This document shows positions 23,879 through 35,839 of a stretch of DNA of 64,000 nt, in pieces. This stretch comes from Zhengitettix transpicula (Eukaryota > Arthropoda > Insecta > Orthoptera > Tetrigidae). A model generated the notes under the pieces. The model saw nothing but the letters and a program-made list of their open reading frames with translations. It did not search any database and was not told the DNA's origin. Every line of letters begins with the position of its first letter. Within the stretch, counting starts at the first letter, position 1. The position numbers were made by a program, and so were the translations under genes. The DNA is taken from positions 61,134,897 to 61,198,896 of the forward strand of contig CM073591.1 of NCBI GenBank assembly GCA_037074705.1, in the 5' to 3' direction.

Positions 23879-24322
23879 CAAATTAAACAAGGGTTCAATA
23901 ATTTTCAATTCAAGAAAATAGAGAGTTTTCACAAGCCGAACTAAATTGAAAATTCTAAAACCCTTGATAAATTTACATATAAAATCATATCTTTATCAAA
24001 GGTCATGTAAGAATTGTGATTTGTAAAAATTGTAGGCGAGTCTGCATCAGGTCTAATGAATGAAGGAATTTCGTACCGGATCTGGAGTCGACAGGGATAG
24101 GTCACATGGTAGAGCGGCCACCTGACAAGCGGGAGGTCCGTTTAACATTTTTCTACCATTGATACTCTAATAATGTATTATCGGAAGAAAAAAACCAAAG
24201 TATCTAATTATGTTAAAAAAGAATGTTACTTACTATATATATTGGTTTCAAAATTGATCATAATGAGAGGAACCGTCTTTGGAAATTTTTCTTAACAGGG
24301 ATTTACTAGTATTGGTAGATTA
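23879..24322 (+). repeat. ~440-bp duplicated repeat with tRNA-like core, copy 1
   Basis: Nearly the same sequence as 26551-26994 from the CAAGGGTTC start to TTTACTAGTATTGG(T/C)AGAT; flanks diverge sharply at the 3' end. Near its start is an imperfect inverted pair (CAAGGGTTCAATAATTTTCAATT / AATTGAAAATTCTAAAACCCTTG). The centre (24096-24160) contains a tRNA-like region, GGTCACATGGTAGAGCGGCC then AAGCGGGAGGTCCG, preceded by the AATTGTAGGCGAGTCTGCATC block also seen at 57060. Probably two insertions of one SINE-containing element. Confidence 0.75.
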
Positions 24323-25402
24323 AAAAGTATTATAATTGAATAGATATCTGAGATTAATTTGTTTGCAAGTGTTTGGATGTATATTTTCTAATTTAATTTG
24401 TTAAAGACACATGATCCTAGGAATGTTTAACTTTGCACTTCACAAATCTTTACATTATTTTACTCCAGTGCTACAGAATTCAGTTTCTCATTTTGATCGA
24501 AATTGCATAAAATATTTTTTCCCGTTAATAATTGATATTTCTGTAGCTTAAAACAGTGCAGTTAAAGATTTAGGTTATTGCCCTTCGTGAATACGCAGTG
24601 TATACCATAATTTTGTACGGCGCTGTCCGTCTTTGGCCGGAAGAAGCTTCGCAGACATCACCACCATTTCCAAAAACAAACGATCTTTGAAGCTTAAAAC
24701 AATAACCAGTTCTCTTCTGCGTAAAAGAGGTCGCTGGTCTAATATGTCATCGCCTCTGTTCCTCGGAAGGCAGTCGTAAACTCGCAAGCCGAAGAAGACG
24801 CGGATGAATCGACCAGCAGCTGCAGCCAACTGTTGCCCTGTAGTCCTCAACCCCGCAGCTGCAAAGGACCGCCAAATTTAATATTTCGCACGTTCTTTTA
24901 TTTATGGCCAATGCAAGTTAATCCTGGTTCGGGAGAATATTCTCTAACTACAATATAGAAAGGCATTTACTTGATAGTAACTGAAAGTACTGCTGCACCT
25001 CACCACTGGAAAAGCTAGTCAAAAACAAGACAAATGACTGTATAAAAACAAACAAGTTTCCGATGGTCTCCAATATTTAAACTCTTGACGTATTGACAAA
25101 ATTGAATCAGCAGTCAGAACATAATGTTTCTTACCAGAAATAATATTCAATGTAGAGATGCGTAGACTAATAAAAATCATATATGGTGAATATATTTTGT
25201 CCATAAAAAGCGTTGAATTAAAAAAAAATAGTGAAGTAACTTCTATGGTACTTTTAAGATTATACAAAAAATAGTTTCTTGCGCTGTAATTAAAATTATT
25301 CTGTTAATTCTATATATCTGCTCGACCATAGATCCTCAGAGATACCTTGATTTGTTAACTTTGTTGTATTTCCTTTTCAGAATAAGTAAGAGTATTATTT
25401 AA

Positions 25403-26003
25403 TACTAGCTGGGTGCCCGGCGTTGCTCGTGTACTTATTTATATAAACTCGAAAAAGTATTTAATTGAATACTTTAATATATTCCTTGAGTATTTCAGGA
25501 TATAATTGTCAATTGTCACTCAGTCTTCATACATTACGAAATATTACATTGATGAAATTGTTAGCTAGACTCACAACTAATATAGCGCGAAAATTAACTT
25601 ACATTTTCCGCAAGGATGGTAAAGTAATTCGTATTCTTCTTTATTACCATTCGATGGAGTATTGCTGTATAAAATTATACTTTTTATTTAAAGAACATAT
25701 TTCTGCTTTATTTCATTCCTAATAAAGGAAATATTTCCTTTGTTCGTTGCGTAGTAACGTCTTTCTCTCGCGTGACGTCATTGTCTCGTGGCGCGCAGTA
25801 ATTTAATATTTAATGATCACGGTTTTTAATTATAATTCTTTCCACATGTATGCTAGGCGTTTCTCACCCTCACAGTACCGTTTCTCGTATTTTGGCAGAA
25901 TATGTGTACCAATTTTTGTTGCATCTGTCCACGCGATAAAATTTGTATAAAGAACAACGTAAATACATACATACAAATATACATCCTTTTTTATTATATA
26001 GAA
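25403..26003 (+). repeat. interspersed repeat with GGTGCCCGGCGTTG start, copy 2
   Basis: Begins ACTAGCTGGGTGCCCGGCGT and ends in TACATACATACAAATATACA followed by CCTTTTTTATTATATAGA. By eye it is very similar to the copy at 28993 but lacks a roughly 290-bp internal segment. A GATAAAATTTGTATAAAGAACA block is shared near the 3' end. Noncoding; class unknown. Confidence 0.7.
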
Positions 26004-26550
26004 GATTCTGTCTGTAATTCCATTCATCTCTGAAACCAAACTAATTCAAATTTTCGTTTTACGTGCAGTTTGACTAAGTAACTCGGAATTCACACATACT
26101 GTTGTTTAATCAGTCTGAATGAAGAGAAATATATGAAAAGTCTTTGTCCAATGAGCCCGTAATCATCAGACACGTTAAGTGGCATTTCCCGTGTTCTTCG
26201 AACGTGAAAGAACATTCTCTCGGAAGCAACATTACGCGGTTTTAAGAAACAGTCCCTTAGATAATTTCTCAATCGTCACATGGTGAGGAACGATCGTGTG
26301 TCTTTTGTATACAAAGGAGCGTCTGTAGATTGAAATTTAATATTACTTTTTTGATAAAAACGAACGAAAGAGTTTCAATATTTAAAGAACCGTTTATGCT
26401 GCAGTTTATTTACCCGATGCTTTATTATTAAAAACGCGAAATATATTCGAAAAAAAACACACAAGTCGGAATAATAATAAAGTTTGCAGAAGTAACATAT
26501 TTCGCAATAAAAATAAAATATCAATTCAAGAATATAGAGAGATTTTACAC

Positions 26551-26994
26551 GTCAATTAATCAAGGGTTCTATAATTTTCAATTCAAGAAAATAGAGAGTT
26601 TTCACAAGCCGAATTAAATTGAAAATTCTAAAACCCTTGATAAATTTACATATAAAATCATATCTTCATCAAAGGTCATGTAAGAATTGTGATTTGTAAA
26701 AATTGTAGGCGAGTCTGTATCAGGTCTAATGAATGAAGGAATTTCGTACCGGACCTGGAGTCGACAGGGTAGGTCAGATGGTAGAGCGGCCACCCGACAA
26801 GCGGGAGGTCCGTTTGACATTTTTCCACCATTGATACTCTAATAAAGTATTATCGGAAGAAAAAACCAAATTACCTAATTATGTTAAAAAAGAATGTTAC
26901 TTACTGTATCTATTGGTTTCAAAATTGATGATAATGAGAGGAACCGTCTTTGGAAATTTTTCTTAACAGGGATTTACTAGTATTGGCAGATAGT
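26551..26994 (+). repeat. ~440-bp duplicated repeat with tRNA-like core, copy 2
   Basis: Partner of 23879-24322, offset 2672 bp and in the same orientation. Here an extra partial tandem precedes it: TCAATTCAAGAATATAGAGAG (about 26520) is followed by TCAATTCAAGAAAATAGAGAG about 57 bp later. The tRNA-like region is at 26768-26830. Confidence 0.75.
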
Positions 26995-27734
26995 GTAACT
27001 CAGAGAAGGAAAATGAACGTTGGATAGACCCATTTTTCAAGTATGTATTTCGTTCGAAGAAACGAACAATGTTATATAGGTCTGTTTCGTGTTAAACTGT
27101 TGTTCGTTGACGGGTTTGTCCGTATTCAGAGTCAGCACTCTCCCAGATTTTATATTATTAGTTGGTGACAATAAAGAATAGAATCTAAGAGACACAATCT
27201 GTTTAGCCAGCATGTTCTAAAACTGTTAACCCCTAAGGATATCTGATTACAAATACCAGAACTTCGGTTTTTAAAAGAAAAATATCGCAAACAATAAAAA
27301 CAAAAATCTAAAACATAGCGTCCGTCCGAAAAACTGATCCAAAGGCAATGCAGTGATCTGTAACTAATAATTCAAATGTTTTGATTTTTCGTCTGAAGCC
27401 CAGCTTCGGACTTGAAATTCGCAGACTATGTATCCCATGTCGTATCTTGAGAAAATAATAACACAAATATGAAAATTTATTGTAACCTGCGTCAGCCATT
27501 TTTATTTTTTTTCATTCAAACCGGCTTACAATTACTTCATCGTTTTCCTTTTATAGATTATGGTCGTGCCGATTGTAGCTGTTGATTATTTCATAATAGA
27601 AATCTAATGACGCTTGATTGGTGTGAATGTTCCTGCTAAAAATGATACTTCGTGACAGATAATTCGCCTTTAGGTTAGTTTACGCATGATCCTACGAAAG
27701 CCATGTGACGGACGTGTTAGCAGGGAAGAAGGCC

Positions 27735-28255
27735 GATGATTCACCGTAATAAACAACAGCAGAAGTATCAGTTTGAGACGCTGCAAGTGCGTGCCGATGT
27801 GCGACGGCTGGGGAAGGGCCTGCGTAATCGCAGTTTCTCAAGTATCAGGCAATGTCTCTTCTGCGATATCTACACATGTACTGCGACGTGGCCGTGAACC
27901 TGTGGAGAGCGATGGCGTCGTAAATCTGCGTTCTAAAAGCAAAGGCGATTATTCAACGACCGGTGGCGACTTTTCATCGCGAGGCGCTATATCTTTCACG
28001 CAAACAAACTCAAGAGGATGCGCCGTTTGTTTGGGCTGCCTTTCGGCCGTTGCCCCACGCGGAGGACAAATTTTTTAGATGTTTCGACGAAGCAGCACTG
28101 TTGGCCAATTGAATCTGATGGGCACGTCGATTGTGAGCGGCCATGAATAATTCAGAGACGTGGGTGACCAGATCGCTGCCCCAGCGCCCGCCGCTTATTA
28201 ATAGAAACTTCAGCCTCTGCTTAATCTTCGTCGTTTATTTACCGGCACGATTTCA
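27735..28255. promoter_or_regulatory. candidate hh intronic enhancer B
   Basis: GC-richer noncoding block. Motifs include GGCCAATTGAATC (homeodomain/CCAAT-like), GGCCATGAATAATTC, CGCTTATTAATAG and GTGGGTGACC, one base off the Ci/Gli consensus TGGGTGGTC. No function can be assigned without conservation data. Confidence 0.2.
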
Positions 28256-28992
28256 GGAGGCAAAAAAATATGCACAAAACGTCTAAAGTATACTAACAGC
28301 GTAAACTTTAAACCATCCTCGCCAGTCCTTGAAAAAAAAACGCTTCGTAAAATGTCCTCTTTTCTCGTTCACCGCTACCTTTAATCCCGTCCTTGCTAAA
28401 TTGAGAATTTTTTTTATTAATATTTCCACCATTTTAACATAAATAAAATTCATATATATGACCTGACCATGACTGGAACCCGCGACGCGTCATGATAATA
28501 CATTTAGGTGAATTTTCCATACTCACCAACAGTCCGACTGATATATACAATATTTCATGATTCTCTTAAAATTAATTTTCCTTTACACACATATTTAATC
28601 AATCCTAGATTGTCTCGTTCAGTCCTGCTGTGTCCTACAGGTCAGTGTAATTGGCTCACTCTGCTCATGGGTCCGAATCTCGGCACGGACATGAGTGAAA
28701 TCCTGGATAAGACAAAAGGAGAAAAGGAGAATTGCCACACTAGCCTCGTACGATTCCAAAATCCAGAATGTGTCGTATATGCTGGCAGTTTGGTCGCGTA
28801 CGGTCCTGCGGGCCTGAACGCGAAAAAGGATAAAGAAAAGAAAAATATCTCAGAAAAATCCAAACGTCATTAGGTGACTGATGTTCAAATCTACAATCGC
28901 CAACAACAAACAAATATTGCACGGCTCAATTCATACATTCCACGACCTTGCATTTTTATTATTTTAATGCATACTCCTCTTACTTTATAAAT

Positions 28993-29891
28993 AACTAGCT
29001 GGGTGCCCGGCGTTGCCCGTGTCTTATTTATATAAACCCGAAAAAGAATTTAATTCTATATTAATCTTTAGTCAAGAAGACACAACCTAAATCTAACTAT
29101 TCCTAGTTCCGTACACAATTTCGACTAATAGTGCTTTAATTGAACAGCTATAAAATACATTGAATTTTATTGCATCAATCTCAAAAAACATACCTCCGAA
29201 TTTCTTTACCAATACATAAATATACTGCATTAATTTAATAGCTATAAGATACATAGAATTTAATTGCATAATAGCAACAAACATACCATCGTTATTCTTT
29301 AGAAATATAATTCTCCGCGAACAAATAATTGTCAGTAAGTCTTCAGACAGTACTTCTTGAGTATTGCAGGATATAATTGTCCATCAGTATTCGCACATTA
29401 CGGAGGATTGAAGTGATCAAATTGATAGCTACATTCCAAATGTAAAGAAATGGTGGCCATATTGCACTCACTAAATTAACTAACATTTTCCGCAACGATT
29501 GTAAAGTATTTTGTATTGTTTTTTATTATCACTCGATGGAGTATTACTGGATAGAATTATACTTTTATTCAATGAAAATATTTCTGCTTCATTTCATTAC
29601 GGAAAAATCGAACTATTTCCTTTGTTCGTCGCGTAGTAACGTCTCTCTCTGTCGCGTGATGTCATGATATATTAACGCGCAGTAATTTATCACTTAATGA
29701 TCACTTTTTAAAATTATAATTCATTTCACATTTATGCTAGTGGTTTGTCACCCCCACAGTACCGGTTCTCGATTTTGGCAGAATACGTATACCAATTTTT
29801 GTTGCATTCTGTCCACGCGATAAAATTTGTATAAAGAACAACGTAAATACATACATACATACAAATATACATCCTTTTTTATTATATAGAT
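28993..29891 (+). repeat. interspersed repeat with GGTGCCCGGCGTTG start, copy 3
   Basis: Same start and same TACA-rich, CCTTTTTTATTATATAGA end as copy 2. It is longer because of an internal segment (about 29075-29345) that itself contains near-duplicate stretches around ATACATTGAATTT. Noncoding. The LINE fragment starts about 70 bp after it. Confidence 0.7.
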
Positions 29892-29954
29892 TAACTTTTA
29901 CTTGCACCAGCGAAACAAATTGCTTAAGTCTATAAAATGTAATTTAAAATTAAT

Positions 29955-30362
29955 ATTCTTCTTCTCTTCTTAGAAGGCGCTACAAAAATTTATCTCATCG
30001 TCTTGGCCTGCCCTACTATAGCCTTCCAACTTTTTCTATTCATAGCCTTCTCCGTCCAATTCTTGATGTTCATCTTCTTAAGATATTGCAGAACATCATC
30101 CCTCCATCTATTTTTTGGTCTTCCTCTTATTTTTGTTGTTAGTGGGTTCCATTAGTAAGCTTTCTTTACCAACCTGTTATCGTCCATTCTATATACGTGA
30201 CCCACCCAGCTTAATCTGGAGGCTTTGATTTGGTTTATTATGTTATTCGCTTGTATTAACATATCCAATTCATGGTTACATTTTTGTCTCCATATATTTT
30301 CTGCTAGCTTAATGGGTCCGTAAATCCTTCTCAGGAGCTTTCTTTCAAAAACTTGAAACTTA
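29955..30362 (-). mobile_element. LINE reverse-transcriptase ORF, 3' end
   Basis: On the minus strand the frame reads FERKLLRRIYGPIKLAENIW, then ASRLSWVGHVYRMDDNRLVK and RGRPKNRWRDDVLQYLKKM, ending with NWTEKAMNRKSWKAIVGQAK. This is the characteristic C-terminus after the RT domain of arthropod endonuclease/reverse-transcriptase LINEs (RRIYGP...R.L.W.GHV.RM...GRP..RW.DDV). One in-frame stop (KAY*WNP) interrupts it. The 5' part, with the RT domain, is absent, so it is a 5'-truncated insertion. Confidence 0.85.
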
Positions 30363-30494
30363 ATAGTCCATTTGTAAAAAAATATTCTTGGTTTCTATGA
30401 ACAGAAAAAGAAAAATAACGGAAGAACAGAAGAAATTCTTTCAAATGAAGACCAGCCTTCAAATTTATGAAAAAAAGTTAAATGATCAGGATGG

Positions 30495-30580
30495 AAAAAT
30501 CTCGACTGGACCAGGACGCAAACCTGGGACCTCCACTATGTACGTAGTGCTCTTACCAACTCAAATATCGGCGTCAACTC
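30495..30580 (-). mobile_element. tRNA-derived SINE fragment
   Basis: On the minus strand, an A-box-like TGAGTTGGTAAGAGC (30549-30563) and a B-box-like GGTTTGCGTCC (30513-30523) are spaced as in a tRNA, with AGTGGAGGTCCCAG between them. The intact tRNA fold is not retained. Confidence 0.6.
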
Positions 30581-31914
30581 TGTGAAGAACGTGAATAAGT
30601 AAATTGTAGATGAGTATATGTTCAGGTCTATACGATGAAAGGAGACGCTCTACAACGCATTAACTCCTGGTTTCCCACTTCTGAATACCAATTATTATTA
30701 TCTAATTAAAATATTCACTGGCTCACGTTTCTAATGAATACATCTATAATTCATAAACGTAATGTATTATGTATTCAGCTTCTTAAAATAAGCGGCACTT
30801 CTAGTTTCCTATAAGACTTTCATTTTAAAGACCACATAAATCGGACTAACTTTGTATGAATAAATTGAGTTGGTAAATCATTTTACTGTTTAGCTTTGTG
30901 CGTCACTTATTTTCACAGCTCCAAATATCGTTAGCTTGTTGCCAAAGGCCAAAGTGTTTTTCCCTGGCCTACGACAACAAAGTTTAGAAACAGTGCCGAC
31001 CTCGCAAATGGTTTCGACGCCACAGAAAAAGACAGGAAAATAAACGTGGCCTGATAAATGCCCCTGTTTCCGGCGTCGAGGTTTTCTTCTGGTAAACACG
31101 GCGTCTGCGTCTGATGTAAAAAAAATAACAGCTTGTAAGGAGAACAAACATGCAAGGTTACTGATACCTTCTACACGGAATAGCAATTAATATTGCGATA
31201 GTATAAATATTCACTGAAACCGTCTAGGAGTTTGGTGTAAAAAATAATGGCAAACGAGACTTGTTGACTATTCATGGGTCAAAATACAAAATTATTTTTT
31301 TAATAGCCTTTGCGAAAAAATAACTTTTACAAAACATTTCTCGCAAAAGTTTCTGAGAAATACATCCAGTATTTACAATTGCAAGTATCTCAAAATAATG
31401 AAGGACTTTAAATATTTACGCCTAAAATAAAATGTTTGCTGCGTAATAAATTTTTAAAATAATAAACCATTCTTTTTTATTTACGCCTAAAATAAAAATA
31501 ATTGTTTAGTAATAAATTGTTAAAATAATTAAATTGATAATATATTGCACCATGGTTATGGAAAAATAGGATGTGAGAATCAATTTGGATTAAAGTAAAG
31601 TCTCCCTTAAATTCATCTTTGAGTAGTATAGATAGATGTTATATAATGTCTTTATTAAACATATACAATTTTTTTCGCGGTAACGTAGATTATGATTTAT
31701 GTAAAGGACTATGAGTCAGACGCTGAAAATTTGTGATCTAGAGAAAATGTCCGGAATGAAACTTCAGGTCAGTATTGATAATGATTTTTCGAAATTCATA
31801 TATAATAGACTTGCAGCTAGAGTGAGACCAGGTTAGTAAAAACCTATTTAGACTTTGATGTGAACTTGACATTGGTTAATGGTTCCATAGTGTGAATAAT
31901 ATTAGTAAATAAAG

Positions 31915-31980
31915 ATTATCAGAGCCTGGACTCGAACCTAGTCCGTTCTCATTATCGATTCAACGATACATCACCACTCT
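31915..31980 (-). mobile_element. possible tRNA-like SINE fragment
   Basis: The minus strand has a perfect B-box, GGTTCGAGTCC (31930-31940), followed by an A-rich, T-rich tail. The A-box side is weak. Could be chance. Confidence 0.3.
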
Positions 31981-31981
31981 G

Positions 31982-31990
31982 TGGGTGGTC
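31982..31990 (+). promoter_or_regulatory. consensus Ci/Gli site
   Basis: TGGGTGGTC, a perfect match to the Cubitus interruptus/Gli 9-mer, at the edge of candidate enhancer C. One 9-mer is expected by chance about every other 64-kb window on two strands, so it is only suggestive. Confidence 0.25.
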
Positions 31991-31999
31991 TGAGGCTGA

Positions 32000-32440
32000 G
32001 ATTCAGAGCGTAGATCTGAAGAGTAGGAGCTCCGGCGCTTTGTATCGAAGAAAAGCGTATGATTTGCACGTGAGGGTGTCGGCGGTGCTGGAGGAAATGG
32101 GCGCACTTGGTGGCTAACGCATAATTAATCGGGAGACTCATTAGGCAGGCCCCGGACGATTAATTGAACACATCGACAACACTTAGACCTGTCCTTGCGA
32201 GACGCGTGAAGCTGTTTGTATAATCTCTGACAGCTGTCGAGGTGCTCTGCCTTAATTAACTTCTTTGCAATACAAAGTGCTCCTACTGGCGCTGTGCGCT
32301 GCTGCAGATAACCAGTTATGAAAATGGCTCCTCCTCATTGTCACCACGACTGCCACATTAATAAGCCCAGATGTTTGAACTGAAGCGATTTACGTGTTCA
32401 GGTGTTCTTTCGCCTCGGCCGTTAATCGACCTTTTTTTTC
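32000..32440. promoter_or_regulatory. candidate hh intronic enhancer C
   Basis: GC-richer block in intron 2 with an unusual concentration of homeodomain-type sites: TAATTAATC (32122), GATTAATTGA (32158), TTAATTAA (32252) and GTTAATCGAC (32421). It also holds an E-box, CAGCTG (32231), and a Ci consensus just upstream (31982). In flies hh is controlled by Engrailed and homeodomain inputs, so this is a plausible element, but that link is inference. Confidence 0.3.
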
Positions 32441-33240
32441 TGCTACAAACTTGTTTTCCAGAGAAAAAGCATTTTAGAGAGCCTCCAAGCAGTCGGTCTA
32501 AGGTTTAAATATTTTCCAAGATAGTATAATTAAACTCCCATAAAGCTAAACGTTTAGAAGTAGCTTTTTGCCGGATCGTTAGACTGTTCAACAAGAAAAA
32601 TAAATTTAAAGAATTATATAATTTTCATTTTTTTAAATAAATAAACCATGATTAAAATCATGATTATAAAAATGGATGGATATTGTCCTGTTTTGAAATT
32701 CTGGTTTTAGCGGTTTTCCAAATATTATGACTCTTACTGTTTGCAAAGTTTTTTGATGAACAATAGCTCAACATTCGGTAGCAATCAAACTACAATCTCT
32801 AGAAAACAGAAATCAATTTTTATTAACTAATGTTCAAACCGCTCAGGTCTTTCAGAAATGGATATATTTAATATATATAAAATATCGTTTAACGTCGAGC
32901 TGTACTGCTTAAGAGTTATTATTAAAAGCATTTTCCTATTAAAATTATTTTTCTAAGATGATTGGATCAACTTTTTTCATAACATGCAAAATTGTTATAT
33001 ATGTGAGATATATTATAAAATATATAATGCATTTTTCAACTCCCATTCAGTGGTGTTTTCATTGTTCGTAATTCATTTATGGATTTTTTTACATTTTAAT
33101 ACCATGACAGAAGGATGAGCCAATGTTCCAATTTTTAAAAAGTAAAATAAAGCTGTCTTTAAGTCCCGAAATATATATGGCAATTACTTTTCACGCATAA
33201 ACCAATTGTCGCTATTGAGTCATTTAATTCATTAATAAAG

Positions 33241-33525
33241 TAATTTTTGACGTTTTACATACACTTTATTTATTCTGTTTGGAGAGTTTCGAAACATGCT
33301 AAAATCTTCTTCAGGGTTTCCTTCCAAATTATTGTTAGTGTAAAGACCACGTGTGTGGTTAAGTGTAACGTTAGCCTCAGACTGTTTCCTAAATTTAGTG
33401 AAATTATTAAATATGTCATTTGTTTTTGGTGCTAATATGTTACAATAATTTGGAAGAAAACCTCAAGAAGATACGAACTTTTATCGAAACGTAATTACTC
33501 CCTAAATAAAATGTCTTTATGAATT
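33241..33525. repeat. foldback repeat with paired CTGAAGA...GAAAC motifs
   Basis: The left arm, read on the minus strand, has CCTGAAGAAGATTTTAGCAT then GTTTCGAAACTC (33285-33318). The right arm on the plus strand has CCTCAAGAAGATACGAACTT then TTATCGAAACG (33461-33491). Sequence outside the motifs also pairs imperfectly (ACTTTATTTATTCTG against ATTTTATTTAGGGAG). Two copies of one unit face each other in inverted orientation. Confidence 0.5.
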
Positions 33526-34639
33526 TAAAACCAGACGTAAAATAAAAACTGTTCACTTTATTTATATTGCAAATATTATTTTTCAAGTAATCTATTACAA
33601 TTATGAGATTATGGAAGCCGAGGCGCTAAAATACTATATAATCTTTAAAAGAAACCGTTAAGAAATGTAAACTGTGACGAATCTGGGAAATTAAGTAAAA
33701 CATTTTGAACTGCATCTCTGTTCATGTGCAGGAAACGTGAGAGAACAAATTCACGTAATGAGTATAAAAAAGTGATTATTCATTAAAATTCCAGTTCTCT
33801 GCACTAAAGACAGAGGACGGAACACATTACTGCTTCTCATAATGTTTCAAATATAACTAAACATAAAAAGCGTTACTTTCACACAAGATTATTTCTAATA
33901 TTACAAATTGTGAATAGTCAAGAGTTCGTAGAAAGGAAGGACATATTATATTGTCTTTAATAAAATGTGTTTCTGGTATCCTATAAAGTTACGCTATTAT
34001 TTTACGATGATAATATCCTAGAATTTAATGGCTGACTTATTTTCTTTTTCATGTTCGACGGGAATCGATTTAAGATTTTCTACTGGAAGCTCCGTGAATG
34101 GAAATCGAAGATAAATTATTATTTATTTAATTACTAATTACTGTCATATTAATATCTTTAATGTAGTTTTAAATCATATATTTTTTGGTATAGTACGATG
34201 TTTGTTTTTAAACTGTGTATTTGCAATAATTATTCTTTTCATGTAATCTTATATTGTTACGTGTCCTATTTCCTTGACCCAGGACTAATGGCATGAATAA
34301 TAAATCTAAATCTATTTATTTTAACAGAAAGTTGAGGCGGGAGGGTTCAGTGAGTTATGCTACAAGAAAGGCGTGAAATACTTTACATTTTGTAATGAGA
34401 ACTCTCAAAATGAGAAATGAATATTACTAAGAAATTGCATATATATTTAGTACGCTCACTAAAAATCACATTATTTGGCTACTTGTAAATGTTCTAAACA
34501 CGAAATGTTTGTAGATATATTCACACTTTAAACATAAACATAGGCGTTGCAACCGAGGAGACAATATAGTTATTCGGTTCAGCAGAAATAATTGTGTGTG
34601 TGCATTGTATTTCCAGCTTGGTTCCCTATTAAAAACCCC

Positions 34640-34930
34640 ACGTCAGAAACGACAAATACAGTAACTCGAGAGTTTATAATGTGCTTTACATATTAAGAGA
34701 ACGAGTGTAGAGGTGGTTGAGAAAACGGTGAATGTGTGGGAATTCCGAAGGCGAAGAAATCGCTGGGCAGGTCGGGGGAATATCCACGCCTACCGCACGA
34801 TCAAGTCTGCGTCATATATAAAGGGATTTGAGCGTTACGTGTGACCCTCCCATTCCTCCATTGGTAGAGAGCGTCTTAGGGAAGGGCATCGGCAGGTGGT
34901 ACAGACCCTTCGACCTCGCCTGGAAAACAC
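34640..34930. promoter_or_regulatory. candidate regulatory block D
   Basis: GC-richer noncoding block containing GGGAATTCC (34738-34746), a perfect Rel/NF-kappaB-type palindrome, plus a TATATAAAGGG TATA-like box near 34817. Could be an enhancer or a cryptic promoter; also compatible with old transposon sequence. Confidence 0.2.
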
Positions 34931-35839
34931 GCTTACAGAAACAGCACTGCTACACAAAAAATATTACAAATCAATAATGTTGAAATGTTCGCATTTATTC
35001 TACCGCTTACATATATTCCCAAAATTATACTTCATCTTAATTAGCTATTTAGGACAATAAAATTCAGTGTGTATAAAATTCTTGGAATTCTGCAATGACA
35101 CCACGCTTTATCTTAAACGTCGGCTACAAATAATTATGTAAAATTATGCTGTCAACGTATTGACAATTTACTTCAACCGTGTTGACAACAAGATATTTTC
35201 TTCTCCTCCGTATAATTTTTCAGAGTTATTACTTGAATAATAAAATGATGTGAACGTTACTTATTTGGAGTGAAGATAGTTAACAGTCACGCGTCGCAAA
35301 CTTAGCAGGAGGTATTTTTTGTCACTCGCACCGAGAAGGCACAGGACGAAAGAAAACCGCACTTTCCCGAAAGCAGAGTTGATGAATCGCCCCATTGTGG
35401 TCGCCCGCACCGGCCATCTTGTGCAACGGCGAACAAGACGCGTGGGAGGATAGATTTGCTCCTCGAGATTCTTTCATGCGGCTTGCCTCATATCTGTTAC
35501 TCCATGTTTCATATCTATGTAAACTACTGTTAAGTGAATCACTGTAATTTGTGGTCGCATTACTAGGGGAGGCGAACGAAAATGAGTTATGAGATTATCC
35601 GTTCATGTATTTATTCCTTCTCAGCTTCACTTCTGGTTGAGCTAGCGTGATGGTGCACCATCGACAATCAACTTGAATGAAATAACTTCTCTAACGGTAA
35701 AACAATTATCCAAATCATCCTGGGAATAGACGCTTATAAATGGGCAAACTGTGTTTAAAATATTAGTACACACTCTTTGTATTGTAACACTAAATTAAGT
35801 CAATTTTAATATAGTCAATTGTCGATTTAAATGCTTCTT

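Noticed and set aside
24575..24850. 91-codon minus-strand frame, Arg/Leu-rich
   Set aside because: No family motif, no plausible splice context and no signal peptide.
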